64,000 bases of DNA from Sphingomonas sp. HMP6 (lineage in GTDB: Bacteria; Pseudomonadota; Alphaproteobacteria; Sphingomonadales; Sphingomonadaceae): positions 3,241,501 through 3,305,500 of the forward strand of contig NZ_AP022672.1 in assembly GCF_013374095.1 (NCBI RefSeq), in the 5' to 3' direction. The notes beneath the pieces are model-generated. The model worked only from the letters and a program-made list of their open reading frames with translations. It was not told where the DNA came from and did no database searches. Both the position numbers and the translations under genes were made by a program. Positions 16,837 through 25,268 of this stretch are shown here, piece after piece (position 1 is the first letter of the stretch; each line of letters starts with the position of its first letter).

Positions 16837-17615
16837 CCTACGAAATGATTCTGAGCGAACGGCGCGGCGACGTGCTGGTGGTGACGCTCAACCGGCCCGA
16901 GCGGCTCAATGCGGCACCCCCGCAGGCGTTCGAGGAAATCGCCCATGCCATCGCCAATCTTGACGGTGCGCGCGCCGTGTTGTTCGCGGGGTCGGGCCGG
17001 GCCTTTTGTTCGGGCGCGGATGTCGGCGGCGGCGCGCTGGGGAGCGATGATCCGGGCAACAGCACGTTCAAGGCGCTGACGCAGAGCTATAACCCGACGA
17101 TGGCGGCGATCGCCGATCTCGGCGTGCCGGTGGTGAGCGCGGTGCGCGGGCCGGCCGCGGGGATCGGGTGCAGCCTCGCGCTCGCCGCCGACTTCTGCGT
17201 GGCGAGCGAAACGGCGTATTTCCTTCAGGCGTTCGTCAACATCGGCCTCGTCCCCGATGGTGGCGCAAGCTGGATGCTGCCGCGACTGATCGGCCGCGCA
17301 CGCGCGAGCGAGATGATGCTGCTGGGCGAGAAGGTCCCGGCGGCGAAGGCGCTCGATTGGGGGATGATCCACAAGGTCGTGGCCGACGACGCGCTCGACG
17401 CCGAGGCATTCGCGCTGGCCGAGCGGCTGGCGGCGGGGCCGACCGTGGCGATGGGCCTGATCCGGCGGCAGGTCCGCACCGCGTATGAGAACGATTACAG
17501 CTCGGCGATGCTGCAAGAGGCGGAGAACCAACGCGCGGCGCGCGGCACGGCGGATTCGATGGAGGGCGGGATCGCGTTCCTGCAGAAGCGCAAGGCGGCG
17601 TTCCGGGGGGCGTAA
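16833..17615 (+). CDS. Enoyl-CoA hydratase/isomerase family protein (PaaG-like)
   Basis: A 260-aa crotonase-fold protein. The oxyanion-hole segments are SGRAFCSGADV and RGPAAGIGCSLALAADF. Where classic hydratases have a second Glu, this protein has LVPDGGASWMLPRLIG with Asp, as in PaaG-type isomerases. It begins inside the toxin stop (ATGA). It sits between epimerase and mutase genes, so an acyl-CoA step feeding propionyl-CoA or methylmalonyl-CoA is plausible, but its substrate is not shown. Confidence 0.88.
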   Translation: MTYEMILSERRGDVLVVTLNRPERLNAAPPQAFEEIAHAIANLDGARAVLFAGSGRAFCSGADVGGGALGSDDPGNSTFKALTQSYNPTMAAIADLGVPVVSAVRGPAAGIGCSLALAADFCVASETAYFLQAFVNIGLVPDGGASWMLPRLIGRARASEMMLLGEKVPAAKALDWGMIHKVVADDALDAEAFALAERLAAGPTVAMGLIRRQVRTAYENDYSSAMLQEAENQRAARGTADSMEGGIAFLQKRKAAFRGA

Positions 17616-17621
17616 GCCCCT

Positions 17622-17709
17622 GCACCGCCCCGGCGCCGGGGGTGATTGTCAACCGATGCGCGTCGTTACATAGACCTTCGCAACTGGGCCCCGGCCTTCG
17701 TCGGGGTGG
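17622..17709. repeat. Degraded Family A palindromic pair
   Basis: The right arm, ACTGGGCCCCGGCCTTCGTC followed by GGGGTGG (17683-17709), is a near-perfect Family A arm. The left side (about 17622-17643) keeps only CCCCGGCGCCGGGG. The end of the right arm contains the GGAG that precedes the mutase start by 7 nt. Confidence 0.75.
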
Positions 17710-17718
17710 AGCGGTATA

Positions 17719-19965
17719 GTGGCTGAGAACAAACCAACCCTCGAAGACTGGCAAGCGCTCGCCGCGAAAGAGGTGAAGGGCCGCGACCTGACTTGGGCGA
17801 CCCCCGAGGGGATCAACGTGAAGCCGCTCTACACTGCGGCCGATGTCGAGGGGATCGATCCCGGCCTGCCCGGTTTCGCGCCGTTCACGCGCGGGGTGCG
17901 GGCGTCGATGTATGCGGGGCGGCCGTGGACGATCCGGCAATATGCGGGTTTCTCGACCGCCGAGGCCTCGAACGCTTTCTACCGCCGCAATCTGGCGGCG
18001 GGGCAGAAGGGACTATCGGTCGCGTTCGATCTGGCGACGCACCGCGGCTATGACAGCGACCATCCGCGCGTGACCGGCGATGTCGGCAAGGCGGGCGTCG
18101 CGATCGACACGATCGACGACATGAAGATCCTGTTCGACGGCATTCCGCTCGACAAGATGTCGGTCAGCATGACGATGAACGGCGCGGTGATCCCGATCCT
18201 CGCTTTCTTCATCGTCGCGGGCGAGGAGCAGGGCGTGCCGCAACACCTGCTCGACGGGACCATCCAGAACGACATCCTCAAGGAGTTCATGGTCCGCAAC
18301 ACGTATATCTATCCGCCCGAGCCGAGCATGCGGATCATCGCGGACATCATCGCCTACACCTCGGCCAATATGCCGAAGTTCAACAGCATCTCGATTTCCG
18401 GCTATCACATGCAGGAGGCCGGTGCGACGCAGCTGCAGGAGCTGGCGTTCACGATCGCCGACGGGCGCGAGTACGCCAAGGCGGCGATGGCGAGCGGGCT
18501 CGATCTCGATGCGTTTGCCGGGCGGCTATCCTTCTTCTTCGCGATCGGCATGAATTTCTTCATGGAAATCGCCAAGCTGCGGGCGGCACGCAAATTGTGG
18601 CACCGCGTGATGACCGATCTTGGCGCGAAGGACGAGCGCAGCAAGATGCTGCGCACGCATTGCCAGACGTCGGGCGTGTCGCTGACCGAGCAGGACCCGT
18701 ATAACAATGTGATCCGCACCACCGTGGAGGCGATGGCGGCGATGCTGGGGGGCACGCAGAGCCTCCACACCAATGCGCTCGACGAAGCGATCGCGCTGCC
18801 GACCGACTTTTCGGCACGGATCGCGCGCAACACGCAGATCGTGCTGCAGGAAGAGACGGGGATGACCAGGGTCGTCGATCCCCTGGGTGGATCCTATTAC
18901 ATCGAGGCGCTGACCGAGGAACTGGTCGACAAGGCGTGGGAGATCATCGAGCGGGTCGAGGCCGATGGCGGCATGGCCAAGGCGGTCGCCAATGGCTGGC
19001 CCAAGGCGATGATCGAGGAAGCCGCCGCCGCGCAGGCCGCGCGCGTCGACAAGGGCGAGCAGGTCATCGTCGGCGTCAACAAATACAAGCTTGCCGAGCA
19101 GGATGCGATCGACATTCTCGATGTGGATAACGTGGCGGTGCGCGAATCGCAGATCGCGCGGATCGCGCGATCGAAGGCTGGGCGCGATGAGGCGAAATGC
19201 GTCGCAGCGCTCGATGCGTTGCGGGAGGGCGCTCGCCAGTCGCCATCCGCTCGCCCTGAGCCTGTCGGAGGGCACCGCGCCGAAGGCGATACCGCGGATG
19301 GGGCAACGGGGCTTCGACAAGCTCAGCCCGAACCGAATTTTGGACACAACCTCCTCGCGCTCGCGGTGGAGTGCGCGCGGCAACGCGCCACGCTTGGCGA
19401 AATCTCCAGCGCGATGGAGGATGTGTTCGGGCGCTACGACACCGTGCCGACGCCAGTATCGGGCATTTACGGCGGCGCGCATGAATTCGACGCCGCGTGG
19501 CAGGGGCTGAAGGAAGGCGTCGTCTCGTTGGAAACGCGCAACGGTCGCAAGCCCCGGATGCTCGTCGCCAAAATGGGGCAGGATGGCCATGATCGCGGCG
19601 CGAATCTCGTATCCTCGGCGTTCGGCGATCTTGGATTCGAGGTCGTGCCGGGGCCGCTGTTTCAGACGCCGTCGGAAGCCGCCGCACTGGCGATCGCGCG
19701 CGATGTCGACGTGGTCGGCGCCTCCAGCCTAGCGGCGGGACACAAGACGCTGATACCCGAGCTGATCGGCCACCTGCGCGAGGCCGGGCGGAGCGACATC
19801 AAGGTGATCGCGGGCGGCGTCATCCCCGCGCAGGATTACCAATATCTCCGCGATGCGGGCGTGCAGGGGATTTTCGGACCCGGCACCAATCTGGTCGAGG
19901 CAGCGGGCGAGGTGCTGCGCTTGCTCGGGCACAACATGCCGCCGGTCGAGGAAGCGGCCGAATGA
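17719..19965 (+). CDS. scpA: Methylmalonyl-CoA mutase, with in-frame repeat insert
   Basis: A 748-aa adenosylcobalamin-dependent mutase converting (R)-methylmalonyl-CoA to succinyl-CoA. The catalytic barrel includes [53 protein letters not shown] and [19 protein letters not shown]. The C-terminal B12 domain has the DxHxxG ligand motif in [20 protein letters not shown] (about residues 618-637). GTG start with GGAG 7 nt upstream, contributed by a repeat arm. Residues about 511-539 ([10 protein letters not shown] to [10 protein letters not shown]) come from a palindromic repeat placed in the linker between the domains. alpha-like single-chain form. Confidence 0.96.
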   Translation: MAENKPTLEDWQALAAKEVKGRDLTWATPEGINVKPLYTAADVEGIDPGLPGFAPFTRGVRASMYAGRPWTIRQYAGFSTAEASNAFYRRNLAAGQKGLSVAFDLATHRGYDSDHPRVTGDVGKAGVAIDTIDDMKILFDGIPLDKMSVSMTMNGAVIPILAFFIVAGEEQGVPQHLLDGTIQNDILKEFMVRNTYIYPPEPSMRIIADIIAYTSANMPKFNSISISGYHMQEAGATQLQELAFTIADGREYAKAAMASGLDLDAFAGRLSFFFAIGMNFFMEIAKLRAARKLWHRVMTDLGAKDERSKMLRTHCQTSGVSLTEQDPYNNVIRTTVEAMAAMLGGTQSLHTNALDEAIALPTDFSARIARNTQIVLQEETGMTRVVDPLGGSYYIEALTEELVDKAWEIIERVEADGGMAKAVANGWPKAMIEEAAAAQAARVDKGEQVIVGVNKYKLAEQDAIDILDVDNVAVRESQIARIARSKAGRDEAKCVAALDALREGARQSPSARPEPVGGHRAEGDTADGATGLRQAQPEPNFGHNLLALAVECARQRATLGEISSAMEDVFGRYDTVPTPVSGIYGGAHEFDAAWQGLKEGVVSLETRNGRKPRMLVAKMGQDGHDRGANLVSSAFGDLGFEVVPGPLFQTPSEAAALAIARDVDVVGASSLAAGHKTLIPELIGHLREAGRSDIKVIAGGVIPAQDYQYLRDAGVQGIFGPGTNLVEAAGEVLRLLGHNMPPVEEAAE
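19249..19334. repeat. Family D palindromic element inside methylmalonyl-CoA mutase gene
   Basis: Imperfect inverted arms CGCCCTGAGCCTGTCGGAGG (left) and GGCTTCGACAAGCTCAGCCC (right) enclose about 40 bp. It is fully translated in frame without a stop. Only one copy of this family is seen in the window. Confidence 0.82.
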
Positions 19966-20315
19966 GCGGCCCAAGCGCGTCGGCGGAACCCGATCCGCAG
20001 CAGGACACAGTGATTCTGCTGTACGATTATTCGAAGCATCTGCTGTCGCTCGCTTTGTTTGGGATCGGCGGGATTGTTTCGCTGACGCAGTCGCCGCAGG
20101 GGCAGAAAATCCCGGCGCTCATCGTGGCGATGATGCTGGTGATGCTCGCACTTGCCGGCCTTTGTGCGCTCAGTTGCAGCGCGGCGATTTTGCGCGCGCG
20201 TCAGCGTGACTTGGCGGTCGGGCGCGGCGCGTGGCTCAGCAGCCAGCTCGCCATGATGTTTCTGGGCACCGGTGTCGGTGGTTTTCTAATTATCTGGATC
20301 AAGGCAATTTTATGA
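19962..20315 (+). CDS. Hypothetical membrane protein
   Basis: A 117-aa protein overlapping the mutase stop by 4 bp. After a polar start ([16 protein letters not shown]) there are three hydrophobic segments: [35 protein letters not shown] and [18 protein letters not shown]. The segment between the second and third is basic. No family recognised. Position between mutase and bioB with overlaps at both ends suggests it is part of that transcript. Confidence 0.65.
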   Translation: MSGPSASAEPDPQQDTVILLYDYSKHLLSLALFGIGGIVSLTQSPQGQKIPALIVAMMLVMLALAGLCALSCSAAILRARQRDLAVGRGAWLSSQLAMMFLGTGVGGFLIIWIKAIL

Positions 20316-21304
20316 GCGTGCGTACCGACTGGACTCGTGAAGACATCGCGGCGTTGTTCGATTTGCCCTTCGACGATCTGATGTTCGAAGCGCAGAGCGT
20401 CCACCGCGCGCATCACACGCCGGGTGAGGTGCAGCTTTGCACTTTGCTGTCGATCAAGACCGGCGGGTGCCCGGAGGATTGCGGTTACTGCTCGCAATCG
20501 AAGAGCGCCGACAGCGGGGTCAAGGCGACCAAGCTGATGGACGCGCGCGCCGTGCTGCAAATGGCGGCGCAGGCAAAGGACTCAGGGTCGCAGCGCTTCT
20601 GCATGGGTGCTGCCTGGCGCAACCCCAAGGACAAGGACATGCCCGCCATCGTCGAGATGGTGAAGGGTGTGCGGCAGATGGGCATGGAAACCTGCATGAC
20701 GCTCGGCATGTTGACGCCCGCCCAAGCGGCGATGCTGGCCGATGCGGGGCTCGATTATTACAACCATAACATCGACACGTCGCCCGAACGCTATGACAGC
20801 GTCATCACGACGCGAACCTTTGCCGACCGGCTGGAGACGCTGGAGCATGTCCGCGAGGCTGGGATTAACGTGTGCTGCGGCGGGATCGTCGGGATGGGCG
20901 AGACGCGCGAGGATCGCGTCGGCTTCGTCCATGCGCTGGCGACCTTGCCGCGCCATCCCGAAAGCGTGCCGGTCAATGCGCTGGTGCCGGTGAAGGGCAC
21001 GGTGCTCGGCGACATGCTGGCGGATACGCCGCTCGCCAAGATCGACGATATCGAATTCGTCCGCACGGTGGCGGTCGCGCGGATCACGATGCCCCTGAGC
21101 ATGGTGCGGTTGAGCGCGGGGCGTGAGAGCATGTCCGAGGCGACGCAGGCCTTGTGCTTCATGGCGGGGGCGAATTCGATCTTCACGGGGGATAAATTGC
21201 TGACGGCGGGCAACCGGGGGGATTCGGCGGATGCGGCGATGTTCGAACGGCTGGGCCTGCGGCCGATGACCGGGGCGGAGCCGATGCGGGTCGCGGCCGC
21301 GTGA
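20312..21304 (+). CDS. bioB: Biotin synthase
   Basis: A 330-aa radical-SAM enzyme that inserts sulfur into dethiobiotin. The CxxxCxxC cluster motif is [12 protein letters not shown] (Cys53, 57, 60). Other family blocks: [52 protein letters not shown] and [14 protein letters not shown]. It overlaps the upstream membrane ORF by 4 bp. The biotin-dependent carboxylase subunit lies 322 bp downstream. No other bio genes are nearby, so this copy seems tied to the propionate cluster rather than to a biotin operon. Confidence 0.96.
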   Translation: MSVRTDWTREDIAALFDLPFDDLMFEAQSVHRAHHTPGEVQLCTLLSIKTGGCPEDCGYCSQSKSADSGVKATKLMDARAVLQMAAQAKDSGSQRFCMGAAWRNPKDKDMPAIVEMVKGVRQMGMETCMTLGMLTPAQAAMLADAGLDYYNHNIDTSPERYDSVITTRTFADRLETLEHVREAGINVCCGGIVGMGETREDRVGFVHALATLPRHPESVPVNALVPVKGTVLGDMLADTPLAKIDDIEFVRTVAVARITMPLSMVRLSAGRESMSEATQALCFMAGANSIFTGDKLLTAGNRGDSADAAMFERLGLRPMTGAEPMRVAAA

Positions 21305-21320
21305 TTTCAGCCACCCTCAC

Positions 21321-21413
21321 CCGTCACCCCGGACGTGTTCCGGGGTCTACCTCTCCACTTGCGGGCGGCCCATTTGCTGCACGATGGACCCCGGAACGAG
21401 TCCGGGGTGACGG
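21321..21413. repeat. Family E palindrome downstream of bioB
   Basis: Inverted 27-bp arms (21321-21347 and 21387-21413) built on CCGTCACCCCGGAC and TTCCGGGGTC match at all but two positions around a 39-bp interior. Each arm can also fold on itself (ACCCCGGA/TCCGGGGT). It occupies the bioB to small-ORF spacer. Confidence 0.85.
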
Positions 21414-21428
21414 GGGGAGGCTGGGGCA

Positions 21429-21626
21429 GTGAGAGCCCCGCTGGCCATGATCTGCGCATTGATGCTTGCAGGCGCTCTCTTTCTGGGGATTGTGAGCCCG
21501 GCGGCGCTTAATAACTTCGCTGACTTTCACGCGGAAATGGTCAAGGCAACTCTGCTCTCGGCCCTGTGTCTCGCACTTACGTTCTTTGTGTTTCGCTGGC
21601 TGTTCGGCCGCTTGGGGCTTCACTAA
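21429..21626 (+). CDS. Small hypothetical membrane protein, 65 aa
   Basis: GTG start, MRAPLAMICALMLAGALFLG then a polar loop (ALNNFADFHAEMVK) and a second hydrophobic segment LLSALCLALTFFVFRWLF. Two transmembrane helices are likely. The stop codon directly abuts the pccA ATG, so translation is probably coupled. No family recognised. An internal ATG at residue 7 is an alternative start. Confidence 0.55.
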   Translation: MRAPLAMICALMLAGALFLGIVSPAALNNFADFHAEMVKATLLSALCLALTFFVFRWLFGRLGLH

Positions 21627-23738
21627 ATGTTCAAAAAAATCCTCGTCGCCAACCGTGGCGAAATCGCTTGCCGCGTTATGCGCACCGCCAAGAAGATGGG
21701 CATCGCTACGGTCGCGGTCTATTCCGACGCCGATGCGCGTTCGCCGCATGTCCTGATGGCGGATGAGGCGGTGCGGCTCGGGCCGCCGCCGGCGGGGGAG
21801 AGCTATCTGCTCGCCGATCTGATCCTGGCTGCCGCCAAATCGACCGGCGCGGATTGCATCCATCCCGGTTACGGTTTCCTGTCCGAGCGTGAGAGCTTCG
21901 CCAAGGCGTGCGCCGAGGCGGGGATCGCGTTTGTCGGGCCGCCGCCGAACGCGATTGCGGCGATGGGCGACAAGATCGAGTCGAAGAAGCTCGCCAAGGC
22001 GGCGGGGGTCAATGTCGTCCCAGGTTTCCTCGGTGAGATCGACAGCACCGATCATGCGGTCGAGATTGCCTCGGGCATCGGTTACCCGGTGATGATGAAA
22101 GCCTCGGCCGGCGGCGGCGGCAAGGGGATGCGGCTGGCCTATTCCGAGCAGGACGTGCGCGAGGGCTTCGAGGCGACCAAGCGCGAGGGGCTGGCGTCGT
22201 TCGGCGACGACCGCGTGTTCATCGAGAAGTTCATCGAAAGCCCGCGTCACATCGAAATCCAGGTGATGGGCGATCAACTCGGAAATATCGTCTATCTCGG
22301 CGAGCGCGAATGCTCGATCCAGCGGCGGCACCAGAAAGTGGTGGAAGAGGCCCCGTCGCCGTTCGTGACGCCGAAGATGCGCAAGGCGATGGGCGAGCAA
22401 GCGGTCGCGCTGGCGCGCGCGGTCGGTTATTATTCGGCGGGGACGGTCGAGCTGATCGTATCGGGCGCGGATACGACCGGCGAGGGCTTCTACTTCCTCG
22501 AAATGAATACGCGGCTGCAGGTCGAGCATCCGGTGACCGAAGCGATCACCGGGCTCGATCTGGTCGAGTTGATGATCCGTGTGGCGAATGGCGAGCCGCT
22601 GGGCTTTACGCAGGACGACGTGACGCTGACCGGCTGGGCGGTGGAAAACCGCGTCTATGCCGAGGATCCGTATCGCGGGTTCCTGCCGAGCATCGGGCGG
22701 CTGGTGCGGTATAATCCGCCGGAGTCGAGCGAGACTCCTTACAAATCCCCCTCCCGCTTGCGGGAGGGGCTAGGGGAGGGGCTGTCAACTGAAGCCGTTC
22801 GTTCCAGACATGCCCTCCCCCAGCCCCTCCCGCAGGCGGGAGGGGAGCAAGAAGGCGAAATCTACACCCGCGTTGACGACGGCGTGCGCGAGGGCGGCGA
22901 GGTGTCGATGTTCTACGACCCGATGATCGCCAAACTCGTCACCTGGGCGCCGACGCGCATCGAGGCGATCGATGCGCAGATCGACGCGCTCGACCGGTTC
23001 GAGATCGTGGGGCCGGGCAACAACATCGATTTCCTCTCCGCGCTGATGCAGCACCCGCGCTTCCGCTCGGGCAACATCACTACGGGCTTCATCGCCGAGG
23101 AATATCCCGAGGGTTTCCACGGCGCACCGCCATCGCCCGCGCTGGTCGAGGCGCTCGCTGCGATCGCCGCCTTTGCCGCCACCGCCGAGGCCGACCGCGC
23201 ACGCCGCACCGACGGGCAACTCGGCAAGCGGCTACGGCCGCCGTCGGAATGGTCGGTCAAGATCGGCGGGAGCGAACACCTCGTCGCGATCTCGACGCGC
23301 GGCATCACGGTCGATGATGCCGACCTCGACATTGCGCCCGAATATACGCCGGGCGACCGGGTGGTGGAGGCGGAGCTCGACGACGCGCCGCTGACCGTCC
23401 GCATCGCGCGCACCCGTACTGGCTTCAAGCTCACGACACGCGGCGCGACGCATGTCGCGCGCGTCCTCCCTGCGCATGTCGCGCCGTACGCGCAGCATCT
23501 GATCGAGAAAGTGCCGCCCGATCTGTCGCGCTTCCTGCTGTGCCCGATGCCAGGGTTGTTGATGCGGCTGGATGTCGGCGCGGGCGACAAGGTCGAGGCG
23601 GGGCAGCCGCTTGCCGTGGTCGAGGCGATGAAGATGGAAAACATCCTGCGCGCCGAAAAAGCGGGGACGGTGAAGTCGGTCAATGCGGCGCCGGGGGACA
23701 GCCTCGCGGTCGATGCGGTCATTCTGGAGATGGAATAG
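21627..23738 (+). CDS. pccA: Propionyl/acetyl-CoA carboxylase alpha subunit (biotin carboxylase + BCCP), with in-frame repeat insert
   Basis: A 703-aa biotin-dependent carboxylase alpha chain. The N-terminal biotin carboxylase has FKKILVANRGEIACRVMRTA, the ATP-grasp glycine-rich loop KASAGGGGKGMRLAY, and the catalytic EMNTRLQVEHPVTE. The C-terminal BCCP domain has VVEAMKMEN with biotinyl-Lys near residue 669. Residues about 374-407 (KSPSRLREGLGEG to PLPQAGGEQ) are a repeat-derived insert within the biotin carboxylase C-terminal lobe; the family is usually about 35 residues shorter. Propionyl-CoA is the likeliest substrate from context. The beta subunit (pccB) is not in the window. Confidence 0.93.
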   Translation: MFKKILVANRGEIACRVMRTAKKMGIATVAVYSDADARSPHVLMADEAVRLGPPPAGESYLLADLILAAAKSTGADCIHPGYGFLSERESFAKACAEAGIAFVGPPPNAIAAMGDKIESKKLAKAAGVNVVPGFLGEIDSTDHAVEIASGIGYPVMMKASAGGGGKGMRLAYSEQDVREGFEATKREGLASFGDDRVFIEKFIESPRHIEIQVMGDQLGNIVYLGERECSIQRRHQKVVEEAPSPFVTPKMRKAMGEQAVALARAVGYYSAGTVELIVSGADTTGEGFYFLEMNTRLQVEHPVTEAITGLDLVELMIRVANGEPLGFTQDDVTLTGWAVENRVYAEDPYRGFLPSIGRLVRYNPPESSETPYKSPSRLREGLGEGLSTEAVRSRHALPQPLPQAGGEQEGEIYTRVDDGVREGGEVSMFYDPMIAKLVTWAPTRIEAIDAQIDALDRFEIVGPGNNIDFLSALMQHPRFRSGNITTGFIAEEYPEGFHGAPPSPALVEALAAIAAFAATAEADRARRTDGQLGKRLRPPSEWSVKIGGSEHLVAISTRGITVDDADLDIAPEYTPGDRVVEAELDDAPLTVRIARTRTGFKLTTRGATHVARVLPAHVAPYAQHLIEKVPPDLSRFLLCPMPGLLMRLDVGAGDKVEAGQPLAVVEAMKMENILRAEKAGTVKSVNAAPGDSLAVDAVILEME
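22747..22848. repeat. Family C palindromic element inside pccA
   Basis: Left arm CCCCTCCCGCTTGCGGGAGG and right arm CCCTCCCGCAGGCGGGAGGG are hairpins in inverted arrangement, with the same internal spacer words (GACATGCCCTCCCCCAGCCC) as the element at 7054. It is translated without a stop or frameshift. Confidence 0.88.
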
Positions 23739-23807
23739 TCACGGCCCGCGACATTTTACGACAATGTTTCGGTGGACCGCGCGCGGAGGGTTGGCCACAG
23801 CAATAGA

Positions 23808-25268
23808 ATGTTACGCATCCGCTCCATCTTCATGCTGCTTGCCGGTGCGCTGCCGATCGCGGCGTGCACGGTCGGGCCGGACTATCGCGCGGCCGCACCC
23901 GCCACGCTCGGCGTGCCCGACGGCTATTCGGTTGCGGCCGATGCGCGGGCCCAGGCAAACCTGACGCGGTGGTGGACGAGCTTCGACGATCCGTTGCTCG
24001 CCAGCATCGTCGAGCGCGCGCGGGCGAACAATCTCGATATCGCCCAAGCCGTCGCGCGGCTGCGGCAAGCGCGCGAATCGCTGATCCAGTCGCGCGCGCA
24101 ATCGTTGCCCTCGGTGGGCGGCTCGACCGGTTATACCCGCTCGCAAAGCCTCGTCGGCGGTGTGACGACCTTGCCGGGCGGGGCGACGGTGGTGACCGGG
24201 CGCGGATCGGGCGATACGCTGTCGGTCGGGCTCGACGTGCAATATCAGGTCGGCCTGTTCGGCGAAGTCCGCCGCACGGTCGAGGCGAGCCGCGCGCAAT
24301 TCGCCGCCTCGGGCTATGACTACGCGACGGTCGTGCTGTCGACCCAGGCCGAGGCGGCGCGCAATTACATGCTCGCGCGGCTGTATCAGGCGCAACTTGC
24401 CAATGCGCAGAATTCGCTTGGGCTGCAGGACGACAATCTCGAGATTGCGGGCTTCCGTGTGCAGGCTGGGCTCGTCTCCTCGCTCGATGCCGAACAGGCG
24501 CGCTCGCAGCGCGCGAGCACGGCGGCGACGATCCCGACGATCGAGCAGAATTACAATGCCGCGGTCGCGCGTCTGGGCGTGCTGACCGGGCAAGCGCCGG
24601 GCGCGCTGAAGGCCGAGATGGCGGCGGTGAAGGCGATTCCGACCGGCCCCGATGCGATCGCGGTCGGCGTGCCGATCGACACGCTGCGCCAGCGGCCCGA
24701 CGTGCGCTCGGCCGAGCGCAGCCTTGCCGCCGCAACCGCGCAGATCGGCGTGGCCAAGGCGCAGCTTTATCCAGCGCTGGCGATCAGCGGCAGTCTATCG
24801 ACCGACGCCTCCAAGATCGGCAATCTGTTTCAAACAATCGCGGGACAGGTGTTCGCCGGGCTGACCCAGACGATTTTCAACGGCGGGCGACTGCGCTCTG
24901 CGGTACGCGGGCAGGAAGCCGTGGCCGATGGGGCCTTTGCCGCCTATAAATCGACGGTGCTCACGGGGCTTGAGGATGTCGAAAATGCGCTCGTCGCGCT
25001 CGACAGTGCAAAGCGCCGCGCGGCGCAATTCACTATCGCGCTGGATGCGGCCAACAACACCGCAATTCTGTCGCGCAGCCAATATCGCGCCGGGCTCACC
25101 GACTTCACCACGCTCAACACCGCCGAGAGCAGTTTGTTGACGGCGCGCAACGGGCTTGCTCAAGCGCAGGCCGACCGCGCCAATGCGCTGGTGCAGCTCT
25201 ATCTCGCGCTCGGCGGCGGCTGGGACAGCGCCGCCGATCCGACCGCTCTCGTCACGCAGGAACGCTAA
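23808..25268 (+). CDS. TolC/NodT-type outer-membrane efflux lipoprotein
   Basis: A 486-aa outer-membrane factor. The start MLRIRSIFMLLAGALPIAAC is a lipoprotein signal peptide ending in Cys20. It then shows the NodT-family features VGPDYRAAAP, WWTSFDDPLLASIVERA, ARNYMLARLYQAQL and RPDVRSAERSLAAATAQIGV, with paired outer-membrane-efflux repeats and YRAGLTDFTTLNTAESSLL. It is followed 1 bp later by the adaptor gene, forming a tripartite export operon with the MacB-like ATPase and permease. Confidence 0.92.
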   Translation: MLRIRSIFMLLAGALPIAACTVGPDYRAAAPATLGVPDGYSVAADARAQANLTRWWTSFDDPLLASIVERARANNLDIAQAVARLRQARESLIQSRAQSLPSVGGSTGYTRSQSLVGGVTTLPGGATVVTGRGSGDTLSVGLDVQYQVGLFGEVRRTVEASRAQFAASGYDYATVVLSTQAEAARNYMLARLYQAQLANAQNSLGLQDDNLEIAGFRVQAGLVSSLDAEQARSQRASTAATIPTIEQNYNAAVARLGVLTGQAPGALKAEMAAVKAIPTGPDAIAVGVPIDTLRQRPDVRSAERSLAAATAQIGVAKAQLYPALAISGSLSTDASKIGNLFQTIAGQVFAGLTQTIFNGGRLRSAVRGQEAVADGAFAAYKSTVLTGLEDVENALVALDSAKRRAAQFTIALDAANNTAILSRSQYRAGLTDFTTLNTAESSLLTARNGLAQAQADRANALVQLYLALGGGWDSAADPTALVTQER

